A DNA stretch of 64,000 bases from Saccharothrix violaceirubra (GTDB lineage: Bacteria > Actinomycetota > Actinomycetes > Mycobacteriales > Pseudonocardiaceae): contig NZ_JACHJS010000001.1 in NCBI RefSeq assembly GCF_014203755.1, forward strand, positions 6,696,001 through 6,760,000. Reading direction: 5' to 3'. Both the position numbers and the translations under genes were made by a program. Positions 9,583 to 18,874 of the stretch are shown piece after piece. How positions within the stretch are numbered: the first letter of the stretch is position 1; each line of letters starts with the position of its first letter. The notes beneath the pieces are model-generated. The model worked only from the letters and a program-made list of their open reading frames with translations, searched no databases and was not told the DNA's origin.

Positions 9583-10082
9583 CAGTTCTTCCCTTCTGAG
9601 CGCGGCCCCAGTCCGCTCTCAGCGATGAAAACCGGAAGCGCTTTCTCGTAGGACTCCACGAAGCGCTCGAAGTACTTGATGAACTCGGCCAGGTCTTCGT
9701 CGGGCCAATCGGCCACCATCTGGCCGATTGCCCGGTTCCGCTGCCGTCTACGCTCATCGAGCAGCCGTTCCCCCGACTCGGTGACCGCGAGTACGCTCGC
9801 GCGTCCGTCGTCCGGGTCGGCACGTCGTTCGACGAGCCCGTCCTTGACCAGGGTCGCGACCTGGCGGCTGACCGTGGAGGGGTCGGAGAAGACCGCCTCC
9901 GCCAGCGCACTGGACCGCGACGGCCCCAACTGGCGCAAGGTGGCCAGCAGCACGAACGAGGCTTTGTCCATACCCGCCTTGGTCATCTGCGCGACGACGC
10001 AGGCGTGCATCTTGTTGAGTCTGATCAGCGCCATGCCGACCCGCTCGGCCTCGCCGTGGCGGTCACCCGCTGAGGTCGTCAT
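9582..10082 (-). CDS. MarR-family transcriptional regulator
   Basis: A 166-residue winged-helix regulator. The core LATLRQLGPSRSSALAEAV...SDPSTVSRQVATLVKDGLVERRADPDDGR is the canonical MarR helix-turn-helix plus wing, with DDGR at the wing tip. It is cotranscribed with the downstream DHA2 efflux pump, the usual arrangement in which MarR represses its own operon until a toxic ligand binds. A 10-bp palindrome lies 27 bases before its ATG. The ligand is unknown. Confidence 0.92.
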   Translation of the reverse strand: MTTSAGDRHGEAERVGMALIRLNKMHACVVAQMTKAGMDKASFVLLATLRQLGPSRSSALAEAVFSDPSTVSRQVATLVKDGLVERRADPDDGRASVLAVTESGERLLDERRRQRNRAIGQMVADWPDEDLAEFIKYFERFVESYEKALPVFIAESGLGPRSEGKN

Positions 10083-10108
10083 GGCACACTCCGTTTGCTT
10101 GCATCAAC

Positions 10109-10118
10109 CAACTAGTTG
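10109..10118. promoter_or_regulatory. Palindrome upstream of marR-MFS, candidate MarR operator
   Basis: Perfect palindrome CAACTAGTTG, flanked by further TTG/CAA half-sites (TTGCATCAAC on the left). It lies 27 bases before the marR ATG, where an autorepressor would be expected to bind. No protein binding can be shown from the sequence alone. Confidence 0.5.
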
Positions 10119-10238
10119 CTGGGTACAAGCTTGACTGTCGGGAAGAGTCTTGGCAAATGAAATACCGGTGACCCATCTCTCACGGACAACCGGTCACGAA
10201 CAGCCGGCCCCGGACGTCCGCCGGTAGCGTGACCAGCC

Positions 10239-11171
10239 GTGAAGATCGACCAGGTCGCGATCGAGTACGACCCCCGCACGCTGCGAGCGTCGGTCATGGC
10301 GGGCGTCGACGGCTTCTGGGTGGCAGAGACCGCCCACGACCCGTTCGTTGCGTTGTCCCGAGTGGCCGGCGAGGTGGACGTGGAGCTGGGGACGGCCATC
10401 GCGGTGGCGTTCGCCCGGAACCCGATGAGTACCGCGGTCCAGGCCAACGACCTGCAACTGCTGTGCGAGGGCCGCTTCCACCTGGGCCTGGGTTCGCAGG
10501 TCGAGGCGCACATCACCAAGCGCTTCGGCATGCCCTGGTCGAAGCCGGCAGCACGCATGCGCGAGTTCGTCCAGGCACTACAGGCGATCTGGACCTGTTG
10601 GGAGACGGGCGAAAGGCTGACCTTCAGAGGCGAGTTCTACCGCCATACCCTGATGACCCCGTTCTTCAATCCTGGCCCGAACCCTTATGGCAGGCCGAAA
10701 ATCTGGCTGGCCGGTGTGGGTGAGCTGATGACGGAGGTCGCGGGCGAGGTGGCGGACGGCTTCCTGTGCCACGCGTTGACGACTGAGCGGTACCTGCGAG
10801 AGGTCACCCTGCCGGCGTTGGCCCGGGGCCGTGAGCGGGCCGGGCGCCCCATGGACATCGAGATCAGCGGGCCTTCGCTCGTGGTGCACGACGAAGCTTC
10901 CGCTCGCGAGGCCCGCGAACGCATCGCGTTCTACGGCTCGACCCCGGCTTACCGAAAAGTCTTGGACTTGCACGGCTGGGGCACCCTGCATGAGGACCTG
11001 CACCGCTTGTCTCGACGGCAACAGTGGGCCGACATGGCGGCATTGATCGACGACGAGATCCTGTCCGCTTTCGCCGTGATCGGCACCCCGTCCGAAGTGC
11101 GGACCGAACTGGAGGACCGCTACGGCGACATCGTGTCGCGCGTAGCGGCCCCCAGCCTGGCCGACATCTGA
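10239..11171 (+). CDS. LLM-class flavin (probably F420)-dependent oxidoreductase, TIGR03617-like
   Basis: A 310-residue TIM-barrel protein of the bacterial luciferase-like family. Segments such as GVDGFWVAETAHDPF, GRFHLGLGSQVEAHITKRFGMPWSKP and GRPKIWLAGVGELMTEVAGEVADGF match the F420-dependent subgroup found across Actinobacteria. Substrate and physiological role are unknown. The start is the GTG at 10239. It is a single gene; no terminator is seen before the convergent, AT-richer gene that ends at 11190. Confidence 0.87.
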   Translation: MKIDQVAIEYDPRTLRASVMAGVDGFWVAETAHDPFVALSRVAGEVDVELGTAIAVAFARNPMSTAVQANDLQLLCEGRFHLGLGSQVEAHITKRFGMPWSKPAARMREFVQALQAIWTCWETGERLTFRGEFYRHTLMTPFFNPGPNPYGRPKIWLAGVGELMTEVAGEVADGFLCHALTTERYLREVTLPALARGRERAGRPMDIEISGPSLVVHDEASAREARERIAFYGSTPAYRKVLDLHGWGTLHEDLHRLSRRQQWADMAALIDDEILSAFAVIGTPSEVRTELEDRYGDIVSRVAAPSLADI

Positions 11172-11189
11172 AAAATTTATGAGTATAGA

Positions 11190-11891
11190 TTACCCGAAGA
11201 TACCCGGAACCTCACTCGGAAAAAACTTTCTGACAGTCGGCCGAACGTACATCTTCCACGGAATATGCGAAAGTCCGGAAATAAAATTGAGAACGCCGGA
11301 ATGACTCCTTGAAGAGGCCACTAGATCGCAGATCGGCGCAGTCGAACCGACATCACCATCGACCACCCTGATCAACGTTTCCGTTCCCATGAATATTTTC
11401 CCCGCAGCGGCTGGACACCGACTTTCCGATGAAACAACCAAACTACATCCACGCACCAATTCCGGTATCAACCCAACTTCCACATCACGTGCGTAATACT
11501 GATCAGTGGCTTCGACAACTGCACCCAAGAGTGCCGCATGCAAAAGAAACCGATGCATGGTCTCCCCCGTCGAACGCCATGCCGAACCGGAAGACCCCGT
11601 CTCACGTTCGAAGACCTGCGCATCCTCCTCTATTTTTGGTACCGACCACTCCCAATCGCCCTCATCGTCTACCCAGAAAGTAGTTCCACCAAAATCACCT
11701 GAATTCTCCCGGATATACACCTGACCGAATACCGGAATCGTACTGAATCGACCGTCGATCAGACTCGACCAGAACGCAGGCCATCCCAGAAGATCCGAAA
11801 CCGTACCTACCTGCCCGATATCCAAATCGCCGTACCAGCGCCGCAAGAACCGTACGACTTCGTCACTGTCAGCAGCGCTTAGTTCATCCAT
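11190..11891 (-). CDS. Putative immunity protein for the adjacent RHS deaminase toxin
   Basis: I do not recognise the family with certainty. The 233-residue protein starts MDELSAADSDEVVRFLRRWYGD and is acidic and aromatic-rich, with short blocks such as LLGWPAFWSSLIDGRF and FWVDDEGDWEWSVPK. These resemble SUKH/SMI1-like or other small immunity folds. It has no signal peptide or membrane segment, so it is cytoplasmic. It lies directly downstream of, and in the same direction as, the C-terminal deaminase of the RHS protein, the standard immunity position. Base composition is clearly lower in GC than the core genes. It appears to have its own promoter. The immunity role is inferred from position only. 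Confidence 0.65.
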   Translation of the reverse strand: MDELSAADSDEVVRFLRRWYGDLDIGQVGTVSDLLGWPAFWSSLIDGRFSTIPVFGQVYIRENSGDFGGTTFWVDDEGDWEWSVPKIEEDAQVFERETGSSGSAWRSTGETMHRFLLHAALLGAVVEATDQYYARDVEVGLIPELVRGCSLVVSSESRCPAAAGKIFMGTETLIRVVDGDVGSTAPICDLVASSRSHSGVLNFISGLSHIPWKMYVRPTVRKFFPSEVPGIFG

Positions 11892-11897
11892 AGCGAC

Positions 11898-11926
11898 AAT
11901 ATGCCACAAATCCCACCAATTGAAAA
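11898..11926 (-). promoter_or_regulatory. Candidate promoter giving a leaderless immunity transcript
   Basis: On the minus strand, TTTTCA (11926-11921) and CATATT (11903-11898) are separated by 17 bases. The -10 box ends only 6 bases before the ATG at 11891, so transcription would begin at or next to the start codon. No Shine-Dalgarno sequence is visible, which agrees with a leaderless mRNA. Confidence 0.4.
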
Positions 11927-11952
11927 CATGAGCGGACCCAACCCACCCACCA

Positions 11953-11986
11953 TGGTCGGCCCTACCGGCCCAGGCAGGGCCGACCA
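11953..11986. terminator. Hairpin between toxin and immunity genes
   Basis: Perfect 11-bp stem (TGGTCGGCCCT at 11953-11963 with its complement at 11976-11986) and a 12-base loop, placed just after the RHS stop codon. There is no T-run, so it is either a U-less actinobacterial terminator or an attenuator. Confidence 0.6.
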
Positions 11987-11996
11987 CGAGGCCCGC

Positions 11997-14900
11997 CTAG
12001 CTTGCGTTACCAATAAACTTTCCGAACGGAAGTCCGTTCATGTAGACCCACATCTCAACACCCTCTGGCAACATATCTTCGATATTCGCGGCACACCCGT
12101 TCGGCCCCGGACACATCTGCCCCTTGGAGTTGCTTACGTACAAAACAGCCTTCCTGATGACCGGATTGCTCCTCAGAATTGCCGCAGCATGCGTTTCGAC
12201 ATGGTCCGAGTTCTGCTTCGTACGACCCGGCAGGCTGGCCAGTTCCTCAGACGGCCCACCCGGTCCGCTCGACAGCGGAATTTGCTCATTTCCTACGTCG
12301 AGAATTCCGGTAGTCCTACGTGGGTAATCAGTCGGAAGTTCAGCGGCAGCCTTGGATATATCACAGCTCGTATTGTGAACGAGGACAGGCGTAACCCCAG
12401 TGAGGGCATAGTAGGTGTGGATTCCCTCGACGGTGAGGTTGAACACCTGACGGACGGCCGACCAGGGGCGGACCTCGACGATGTCGACCTGACGACCCTC
12501 CGCTGTTTCCAGCAGAGCACCGGGCTTCAGTTCGTCGGCTCGGACCCAACGATCTTCGTCCGTACGCCAGAACGGGTGGTTGCCGGTGGCTGAGATCGTG
12601 GAGCGGACGCCGTCGACCTCCACCGTCACGTCGACCATGTACTTCTTGCCATTGCCGACGATGACGTTCGCGACGGTCTTGGCCTCGGTCTTCCCGGTTT
12701 CAGGATCGGTGGCCTTGACCTTGTCGCCTACATCGACGTCCTTCAGCGCCTTGCGCGTCCCATCGGCGAGCAGAATCTCGGTATCGGGTGTAAAGCTGTT
12801 CTTACAGCCACCGCCAGTGATCTTGGCCAATGCGGCGCGACCCCTGCCAAGGACGTTCTTGGCCCAGTCCTGGCGTTTCATGAAGGACTTGACCGCGCCG
12901 ATGGCGTTGTCGATGGCCTTGACGATCTTCGGAGCCTTGAGGATCTTGCCCCAGGGGATCGCACCGAGAATCATCGATGCACAAGCACCGAGATCGCCTT
13001 CGCCGAAACAGCTCTGGATGTCGTTGATCCCCAGGACTTCCTTGAGAATCTCGCCACCCGCTTCGAGCGCGATGTCGAGCCAGTTCTGCTTCTCGACCTG
13101 CTCGGCATCGATGATGTCCTGCTCGGAGACACCGGCCGCCGCGTAGGCGTTCTTCTTCTCGTTCTCGGTCCGCTGGTGGTACTCGTACGCCGTCTCGCCG
13201 GTCGAACCCCTGTCGCCGTAGCTGTCGCGATTGGGCACCGAACCGCAGCCGTCGCCATCCACACCGCATCGCTTCAGACCGGTCGGGTCCGAGAACGTGA
13301 TGGGACTGCTGTTGCCGTACGCGTAGCCGTTGATCTGCTGCGGATCGGTCAAGTCCATGATCGGGTCGGCTGAGATGAATCTGCCGATGCCCGCGTCGTA
13401 CTCACGGGCCCCGAGGTGGACCAGGCCGGTTGTCGTGTCGTTCGTGCCGCCGACGAATCCCTTGTCGTCCGGCCACGACGCCGGTGCCGTGCCGCGCGAC
13501 TCGCCGAACGGGGTCTGGCGGCGTTGCGTCACGGCCAGGTTCGCCGAGTTCAACGACACCTGGTTGGTGCCCTGGTGGTCACCCGCCAGCCACGTCAGGC
13601 TCGACGACGTACGGGCCGCCACCGTCGTACCCGCGATCGAGTACCAACGCGTCCCGCTCTTCTGGTTCGTCGACGTGGTGAGTTTGATCTCCTGGCCGGC
13701 CAGGTAGAGGGTCACCTCGCCGGGCACCTTGCGCAGCAGCCGCGAACCCTCGGCGTCGTAGACGAACGACGTCGTCTGCCCGGACGCCGTGTCCGAGGTC
13801 AGCTTGCCCTCGGCGTCCCACACCAGGTCGTGGGTGACGCCGTTGGCCATGCGCTTCTTGGTGTTGCCGGTCTGGTCGTACTCGAACGTCTGCAACTGCT
13901 GCCCGGACGGCCCGTTGCTGGTCACCGACTGGAGCAGGTGGCCACCGGACTGGGGCAGCGCGTACGTGCTGACCGTGTCACCCGCGGCGGTGTGCTCGGT
14001 GTCCGTCGCACGGTTGCCCGCGGCGTCGTAGGTAAACGACTGCCAGTACCCGGCCGGACCGCCGACGACCTGCAACGACGGGTTCGCCGCGCACTTCGAC
14101 GTGCCCGCCCACGCTTCCTTCAACTGCTGCACGTGGTCGTACTTGAAGCACTGGTAGTCGACCGACGACGGCAGGCCGTTGGGCAGGCTGGTGATCGTGC
14201 CCGACGCATCCGTGGTGAAGTTGGTCGGCGCCTCGACGACCGACGTGATGTTGCCCGCCGGGTCGTAGAAGTACTTCGACCGGCTTGCCACGCCGTTGCC
14301 CGTCACGTGCCGGACGACGGTCGAGTCGGACAACCGTCGCGTGTCCGCCTCGTAGCCCCGGTTGAGCTGCACCCACTTGCTGCCCTGCGAGACCCCCGCG
14401 TTGAGCATGATCTGGGAGACCTGCGAGTACTCGTTGTACGTCACCTCGGGCACGTAGTCCGTGGTGCCGCCGAGCGACTCCTGCTCGCCCGTGGTCAAGT
14501 ACGTGTACTGCAGGGTCTCCGCGGCGAGGTTGCCCGCCGCGGGCAACGCCACCGACACGACGCTGCCGTCGTGGCCGTAGCCCGTCGTGGTCTCGTACGA
14601 CCCGGCCAGCGAACCTTCCGCCGTCGGGATCGTCACCTTCTGCCCGGTCGGTCGACCGGACCCGTCGTACGCCGTCACCTCGGAGCTGTAGGCGTTGCCG
14701 CCGACGTACCGGGTCGACTTGCGCAGGTCGCCCTTGCGCAACGTGTCGTAGGTCCAGTCGGAGAGCTTCGTGGTGCCCTCGTACGACGCGGTCTTGCGGC
14801 CCAGTTCGTCGTACTCGAACCGCACGGTGCGGTTGCGCGAGTCCTTGGTCGTGAGCAGTTGCCCGGCGTCGTCGTAGGTGTTGGTGGTGAGACCCCGGTC

Positions 14901-17900
14901 CGGGTCCTCCACGGTCACCACGCGGTCGCGCAGGTCGTAGGTGTTCCGCCAGAAGTTGCCCGCCGGGTCGATCAGCTTCAGCAGCTTCCCGTCACGGGAG
15001 TACTCGTACCGGGTGACGTCCTTGTCGCCGGTCGGCGTCGCCGCCTTGTGCTGCCACAGCTCGGTCGTCCGGCCCTGCGCGTCGGTCAGCACGGTGGTGG
15101 CCGTGCCGCCGGCGGGCGGCGTGGTCATGACCCGGTCGCCGCCGTAGACCTTGGTCGTCGTCCACTTGTCCTGGCCCAGGCCGCGGAAGGTCTGGGTCAG
15201 CGGACGCGCGAGGGCGTCGTAGGTGGTGAGCGTCTGCGACGGCAGGTCGGGCTGGTTGCCCGCCGGCACGGTGACCAGCTCCGGTCCCGGTCCCGCGTCG
15301 TCGTCGTAGTACAGGGTCGCCGTGCGGCCGACCAGACCACGCGAGTCGTAGAACGTGTCCGAGATCTGCCTGCCCACGTAAGGCGCCGGCGACTGGGTCT
15401 GACGTGGCCGCAGCAGACCGTCGTAGATCGCGTACGACGTCGACTGCGCGTCGTGCGCGTTGAGCGTCGTCGTCGACACGGACGACACGGCGTCCTTGCG
15501 GATCGTGTACCCGTACTCGATGTTGGGCGTCTCGTTGTCGCCACGACCGGGCATGCGCACGGTCTTCAACCGGCCGAGCGCGTCGTACCCGAGCCGCGTC
15601 GTCCCGTTGTTGGCGTCGGTCTTCACGGTCGGGCTGCCCCACGCCGCGTTGAAGGTGGTCGACGCCGTGAAGTTCTTCGGGTTCGTGACGGACTGGGTGG
15701 TCAGCAGGCCGTTGGTGTGCGTGTAGGTCGTCTCGGACTTGCGGTCCAGGGCGTCCCACGACTTCGTCACGCGGCCGTAGTTGTCGTACTCGGCGCGCGA
15801 GACCTGCTTGAACTGCGGCACGCCCAGGCTGTACTCGGCGACCTCTTCGGACTTGGTCACGGCACCGGCACCCGGCACGGTGCCGAGGGTCGTGCTGCCG
15901 TCGTAGTAGTTGCGGCTGTAGCCGATGATCCCGGCGGGGATGACGTAGACGCCGCCGCAGGCCGCGCCGTACTTCTTCACCTCGACGACCAGGTCCAGGA
16001 TCCACGCCGTGGTGTTGCTCGCGTGCGTGGTCTCCGTGCACATGTCGTCGTTGGGGGTGGACTCGTCGCCGAACTCGTCGAACTTGATCGCGACGCCGTC
16101 GTCGTTGTAGACGTTGACGGCCTTGGTCGACCGCGTGCCGCCCGCCGCGAGCGTGGTGATCGTCCGCGTCGACGCGGGCCGGGTCATGTACGCCTCGATC
16201 GGGCCGCGCTTGGCGGTCGGACCGCGGGTCCACGGCGTGGTGATCGTGGTCAGCAGCGTCGCGCCGCCCGGACCGCTCTTGAGGATCTCCTCCCGCTGGA
16301 AGCCCTGTGCGGCCGGGATGTCGTCGGCCTCACCCAGTTGGGAGTCGATCACCTTGTCGGTCCGCGTGCCGCCGGCGGCCTTCTTGTCGCCGAACATGCC
16401 GCGGTAGTAGAGGCGTTCGGTCTGCGTGTTGCCCTTGGTGGTGCGGACCTTCTGGTAGCCGCGCCACTCCGACCAGGACCGCCGCTCCTCGGGGATGATC
16501 GGGTCGTCGGTGTAGTGCCACGCCGGCGTGCCGACGTACTCGTAGCTGGTGACCTGGTCGGGCGCACCGCCGACGCGGTCGGTCTCCACGACCTCGCGCA
16601 CCGGGTACTTGTGGAACCAGTCGTCGATCTCCGAGTGGTCCGGCGGCGCCCACTTCACCGGGAAGCAGCGGGTGCCGTTGGTGTCGTCCGCCGCGGGCAG
16701 CGCGGCACGGTCGCAGTCGCCGTCGAAGTAGTCCAGCGCCACCAGGCCGCCGGCCTCGGAGTAGATCTTGGTGAGCCGGTACTTGTAGAGCGGCAGGTAG
16801 CCGCCCCACCCGGCGGTCGGCGAGCCGACGCGGTTGGCCAGGCGTTTGCCGTCGAAGGTGACCTCGGGCAACGTGATCTCGCCGCCCACGTGTCCCTTGT
16901 GGACGATGCCGGTCAGCCACAGCGCGGCCGACGACGAGTCGCCGGTCTCCGGGAAGCTGTGGTTGAACGACCAGCTGTCGACGTCCTGCCAGCCGGAGCC
17001 GACCCGGGCCTTCGTGACGATCTTGGTGAGCTTCTTCGTGGTCCAGAACGTCGGCGAGAGCTTGTCCGGGCACGTGGTGGCGTCGCACTTCTGGTCGAGC
17101 GGCACGTCCGGGAAGTCCGTCGCCGTCGCCTGCGAGCAGCCCGTGTTCGGGGCACACCGCTCGGCCGTGTCGAAGGTGACCTTCGCGGGCGGCTCGCCGG
17201 CGTACTCCTGCCCGGCGCGCGTGCCGTACTCGATCCGGTTGAGCGTGCCGCCGCGCACGTACTGCGACGCGGTCTCGTTGCGGTTGCGGCCGTAGTTGTT
17301 GGTCTCGGTGTCGTAGTAGTAGGTCATCGAGTTGCCGCGAGCGTCCACGACGTAGTCGAGGTTCCAGCGCCACGCCCGCGTGCACCACGCGTCCTTGAAG
17401 GTCGCGTTGTAGCAGGGCTGCCCTGACAGGCGGCCGAACACCGGCACGGTCCAGGTCGACTTGGTCTCCGGCTTGCCGGCACTCCACCCGTCGAGCCGGT
17501 TGAGGCCGAAGTAGTACTTGGTGCCGTCGGACTTGGTGATCCGCCAGTACTCGCCGTCGACGTCGCCGTTGGTCGCGCCGGTCAGCCGCTCGATCTTGGA
17601 CCGGTCGTCGTTCTTCAGCCGCCAGTAGTCGTTCGCCGGGTCCTCGTTGTGCACGAGCTTGCCGCCGGACCCGTTGAGCATCAACGTCGCGTTGTCGTCG
17701 AACCAGCACTTGTCCAGCGTCTTCTTCGCCGGTTCGTCCGTGTTGTCCGCGCACGACATGAAGCTGCGCTCGATGTAGCCCGACCACGACTCCCAACCCT
17801 CGCCCAGCCACGACGGCTGGTTGTTGGTCGAGGCCATGTGCCCGTCCACCGTCGACGACGAGTAGCCCAGCGCCACGGACGGCGCAAGGCCACCGGGCAC

Positions 17901-18674
17901 CGGTGGCACCTTGATCGGGTACGACCAGCTGAAATCACCGGTCTGCTGCGATACCTGCCACGTCGCCGAGGGCTTGAGCGGCGTCGCCGCGTAGTCGCCC
18001 TGGCCGTCCGCGGAGGTCCCCGAAGAGGTGACCGCCAGCAGGATCTCGCCGCCGGGCGCGGCACTGCCCGCGAACGTGCGCCCGCTCTCGCCGGGCAGGG
18101 AGAACGACGCCGTCAACCGCCCCAGCGTGCTGTCGTTGTGCGATTCCACCGGCGTGTGGTCGGGGAGCTGGACGACCGTGAGCCGGGAGGCCCAGTCACC
18201 GCCGAAAGCGTGCCGGAAACCGCTGTAGTCGATGGCGACGGTCACCGGGCCTTCGGCACCGGACACGCGCAGGAGCGGACCGGACACCCCGGCCTTGTCC
18301 GCTTCGGCGCGGTCGAGCAACCGCACCCGGACGTCGCCGGTCCGGCCTTCCACCCGCACCGGCAGGTCGCCCGCGCGAAACTCGGCGGACCCGCCCTCGG
18401 ACAGCTCGGCCGCGCCCTCGCCCGCGCTGGGCCAGGTCGCCGCCGGTGCGCCGGTCAGCGCCCGTTTCGCCGCCTCGTCGGGCGCGATCGGGGTGGTCTC
18501 CTGACCGGTCACGGGCACGGTGTGCCGTGCAGTCCTGCCGAACGGCGCCGCCTCACTTCCGGCGTACACGCTCGCCGGTACGGTGAGCACCCCCGCGGCC
18601 AGCACGGCGCCGACGAACAGCGCTGTCGCTCTTCGGGATTTCGATATGCCGGGTATTCCGGACATGCTTCGCAC
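11997..18674 (-). CDS. Secreted RHS-repeat polymorphic toxin with HINT domain and C-terminal SCP1.201/DddA-like deaminase
   Basis: A 2225-residue exported toxin. A Sec-type signal segment (about residues 12-40, ATALFVGAVLAAGVLTVPASVYA) is followed by a SpvB/YD-type beta region and many RHS/YD repeats. The RHS core boundary (RQTPFGESRG ... GAREYDAGIGRFISADP ... DPTGL, about residue 1800) comes next. A HINT/intein-like autoprocessing domain follows (about 1956-2101; starts CKNSFTPDTEILLADG, ends VLVHN). The last 124 residues form a deaminase: H2158-V-E2160, then C2188 and C2194 in MCPGPNGC and MLPEGVEMWVY. This is the zinc/active-site pattern of SCP1.201-like deaminases, the family of the double-stranded DNA cytosine deaminase DddA. 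I chose GTG 18674, which has GGAAGAGG just upstream; an ATG at 18665 is possible. Confidence 0.88.
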   Translation of the reverse strand: MRSMSGIPGISKSRRATALFVGAVLAAGVLTVPASVYAGSEAAPFGRTARHTVPVTGQETTPIAPDEAAKRALTGAPAATWPSAGEGAAELSEGGSAEFRAGDLPVRVEGRTGDVRVRLLDRAEADKAGVSGPLLRVSGAEGPVTVAIDYSGFRHAFGGDWASRLTVVQLPDHTPVESHNDSTLGRLTASFSLPGESGRTFAGSAAPGGEILLAVTSSGTSADGQGDYAATPLKPSATWQVSQQTGDFSWSYPIKVPPVPGGLAPSVALGYSSSTVDGHMASTNNQPSWLGEGWESWSGYIERSFMSCADNTDEPAKKTLDKCWFDDNATLMLNGSGGKLVHNEDPANDYWRLKNDDRSKIERLTGATNGDVDGEYWRITKSDGTKYYFGLNRLDGWSAGKPETKSTWTVPVFGRLSGQPCYNATFKDAWCTRAWRWNLDYVVDARGNSMTYYYDTETNNYGRNRNETASQYVRGGTLNRIEYGTRAGQEYAGEPPAKVTFDTAERCAPNTGCSQATATDFPDVPLDQKCDATTCPDKLSPTFWTTKKLTKIVTKARVGSGWQDVDSWSFNHSFPETGDSSSAALWLTGIVHKGHVGGEITLPEVTFDGKRLANRVGSPTAGWGGYLPLYKYRLTKIYSEAGGLVALDYFDGDCDRAALPAADDTNGTRCFPVKWAPPDHSEIDDWFHKYPVREVVETDRVGGAPDQVTSYEYVGTPAWHYTDDPIIPEERRSWSEWRGYQKVRTTKGNTQTERLYYRGMFGDKKAAGGTRTDKVIDSQLGEADDIPAAQGFQREEILKSGPGGATLLTTITTPWTRGPTAKRGPIEAYMTRPASTRTITTLAAGGTRSTKAVNVYNDDGVAIKFDEFGDESTPNDDMCTETTHASNTTAWILDLVVEVKKYGAACGGVYVIPAGIIGYSRNYYDGSTTLGTVPGAGAVTKSEEVAEYSLGVPQFKQVSRAEYDNYGRVTKSWDALDRKSETTYTHTNGLLTTQSVTNPKNFTASTTFNAAWGSPTVKTDANNGTTRLGYDALGRLKTVRMPGRGDNETPNIEYGYTIRKDAVSSVSTTTLNAHDAQSTSYAIYDGLLRPRQTQSPAPYVGRQISDTFYDSRGLVGRTATLYYDDDAGPGPELVTVPAGNQPDLPSQTLTTYDALARPLTQTFRGLGQDKWTTTKVYGGDRVMTTPPAGGTATTVLTDAQGRTTELWQHKAATPTGDKDVTRYEYSRDGKLLKLIDPAGNFWRNTYDLRDRVVTVEDPDRGLTTNTYDDAGQLLTTKDSRNRTVRFEYDELGRKTASYEGTTKLSDWTYDTLRKGDLRKSTRYVGGNAYSSEVTAYDGSGRPTGQKVTIPTAEGSLAGSYETTTGYGHDGSVVSVALPAAGNLAAETLQYTYLTTGEQESLGGTTDYVPEVTYNEYSQVSQIMLNAGVSQGSKWVQLNRGYEADTRRLSDSTVVRHVTGNGVASRSKYFYDPAGNITSVVEAPTNFTTDASGTITSLPNGLPSSVDYQCFKYDHVQQLKEAWAGTSKCAANPSLQVVGGPAGYWQSFTYDAAGNRATDTEHTAAGDTVSTYALPQSGGHLLQSVTSNGPSGQQLQTFEYDQTGNTKKRMANGVTHDLVWDAEGKLTSDTASGQTTSFVYDAEGSRLLRKVPGEVTLYLAGQEIKLTTSTNQKSGTRWYSIAGTTVAARTSSSLTWLAGDHQGTNQVSLNSANLAVTQRRQTPFGESRGTAPASWPDDKGFVGGTNDTTTGLVHLGAREYDAGIGRFISADPIMDLTDPQQINGYAYGNSSPITFSDPTGLKRCGVDGDGCGSVPNRDSYGDRGSTGETAYEYHQRTENEKKNAYAAAGVSEQDIIDAEQVEKQNWLDIALEAGGEILKEVLGINDIQSCFGEGDLGACASMILGAIPWGKILKAPKIVKAIDNAIGAVKSFMKRQDWAKNVLGRGRAALAKITGGGCKNSFTPDTEILLADGTRKALKDVDVGDKVKATDPETGKTEAKTVANVIVGNGKKYMVDVTVEVDGVRSTISATGNHPFWRTDEDRWVRADELKPGALLETAEGRQVDIVEVRPWSAVRQVFNLTVEGIHTYYALTGVTPVLVHNTSCDISKAAAELPTDYPRRTTGILDVGNEQIPLSSGPGGPSEELASLPGRTKQNSDHVETHAAAILRSNPVIRKAVLYVSNSKGQMCPGPNGCAANIEDMLPEGVEMWVYMNGLPFGKFIGNAS

Positions 18675-18828
18675 GAGCACCTCTTCCGGTCGGTGTCGGA
18701 ACATGACGAGATCCCCGTGCCGGCCGAATCGGTTGTGTCCGACCGGGGGTCCACGGGTTGCCGAAGGCACGCCAAGGGGCAGCCGCGCGGGATCGTGCGC
18801 GGCCACATGCGTGACGGGAACGGACAGG

Positions 18829-18867
18829 ACGGGTGCCCGCGCCGGTAGCACCGACACGGGCACCCGT
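18829..18867. terminator. Hairpin just after the LamG gene
   Basis: Perfect 11-bp stem (ACGGGTGCCCG at 18829-18839, complement at 18857-18867) and a 17-base loop, starting 8 bases beyond the LamG stop codon on the minus strand. No T-run is present. It may end or attenuate transcription before the RHS gene. Confidence 0.5.
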
Positions 18868-18874
18868 CGCCGGC

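Noticed and set aside
7945..9651. Plus-strand open frame over the MFS pump
   Set aside because: Charged, repetitive antisense translation with no membrane segments or domains.
13416..17426. Long plus-strand open frame (about 1336 codons) across the RHS gene
   Set aside because: It is the Arg/Val/Gly-rich antisense shadow of the RHS repeats; no ribosome site or recognisable domain, while the minus strand has clear RHS motifs.
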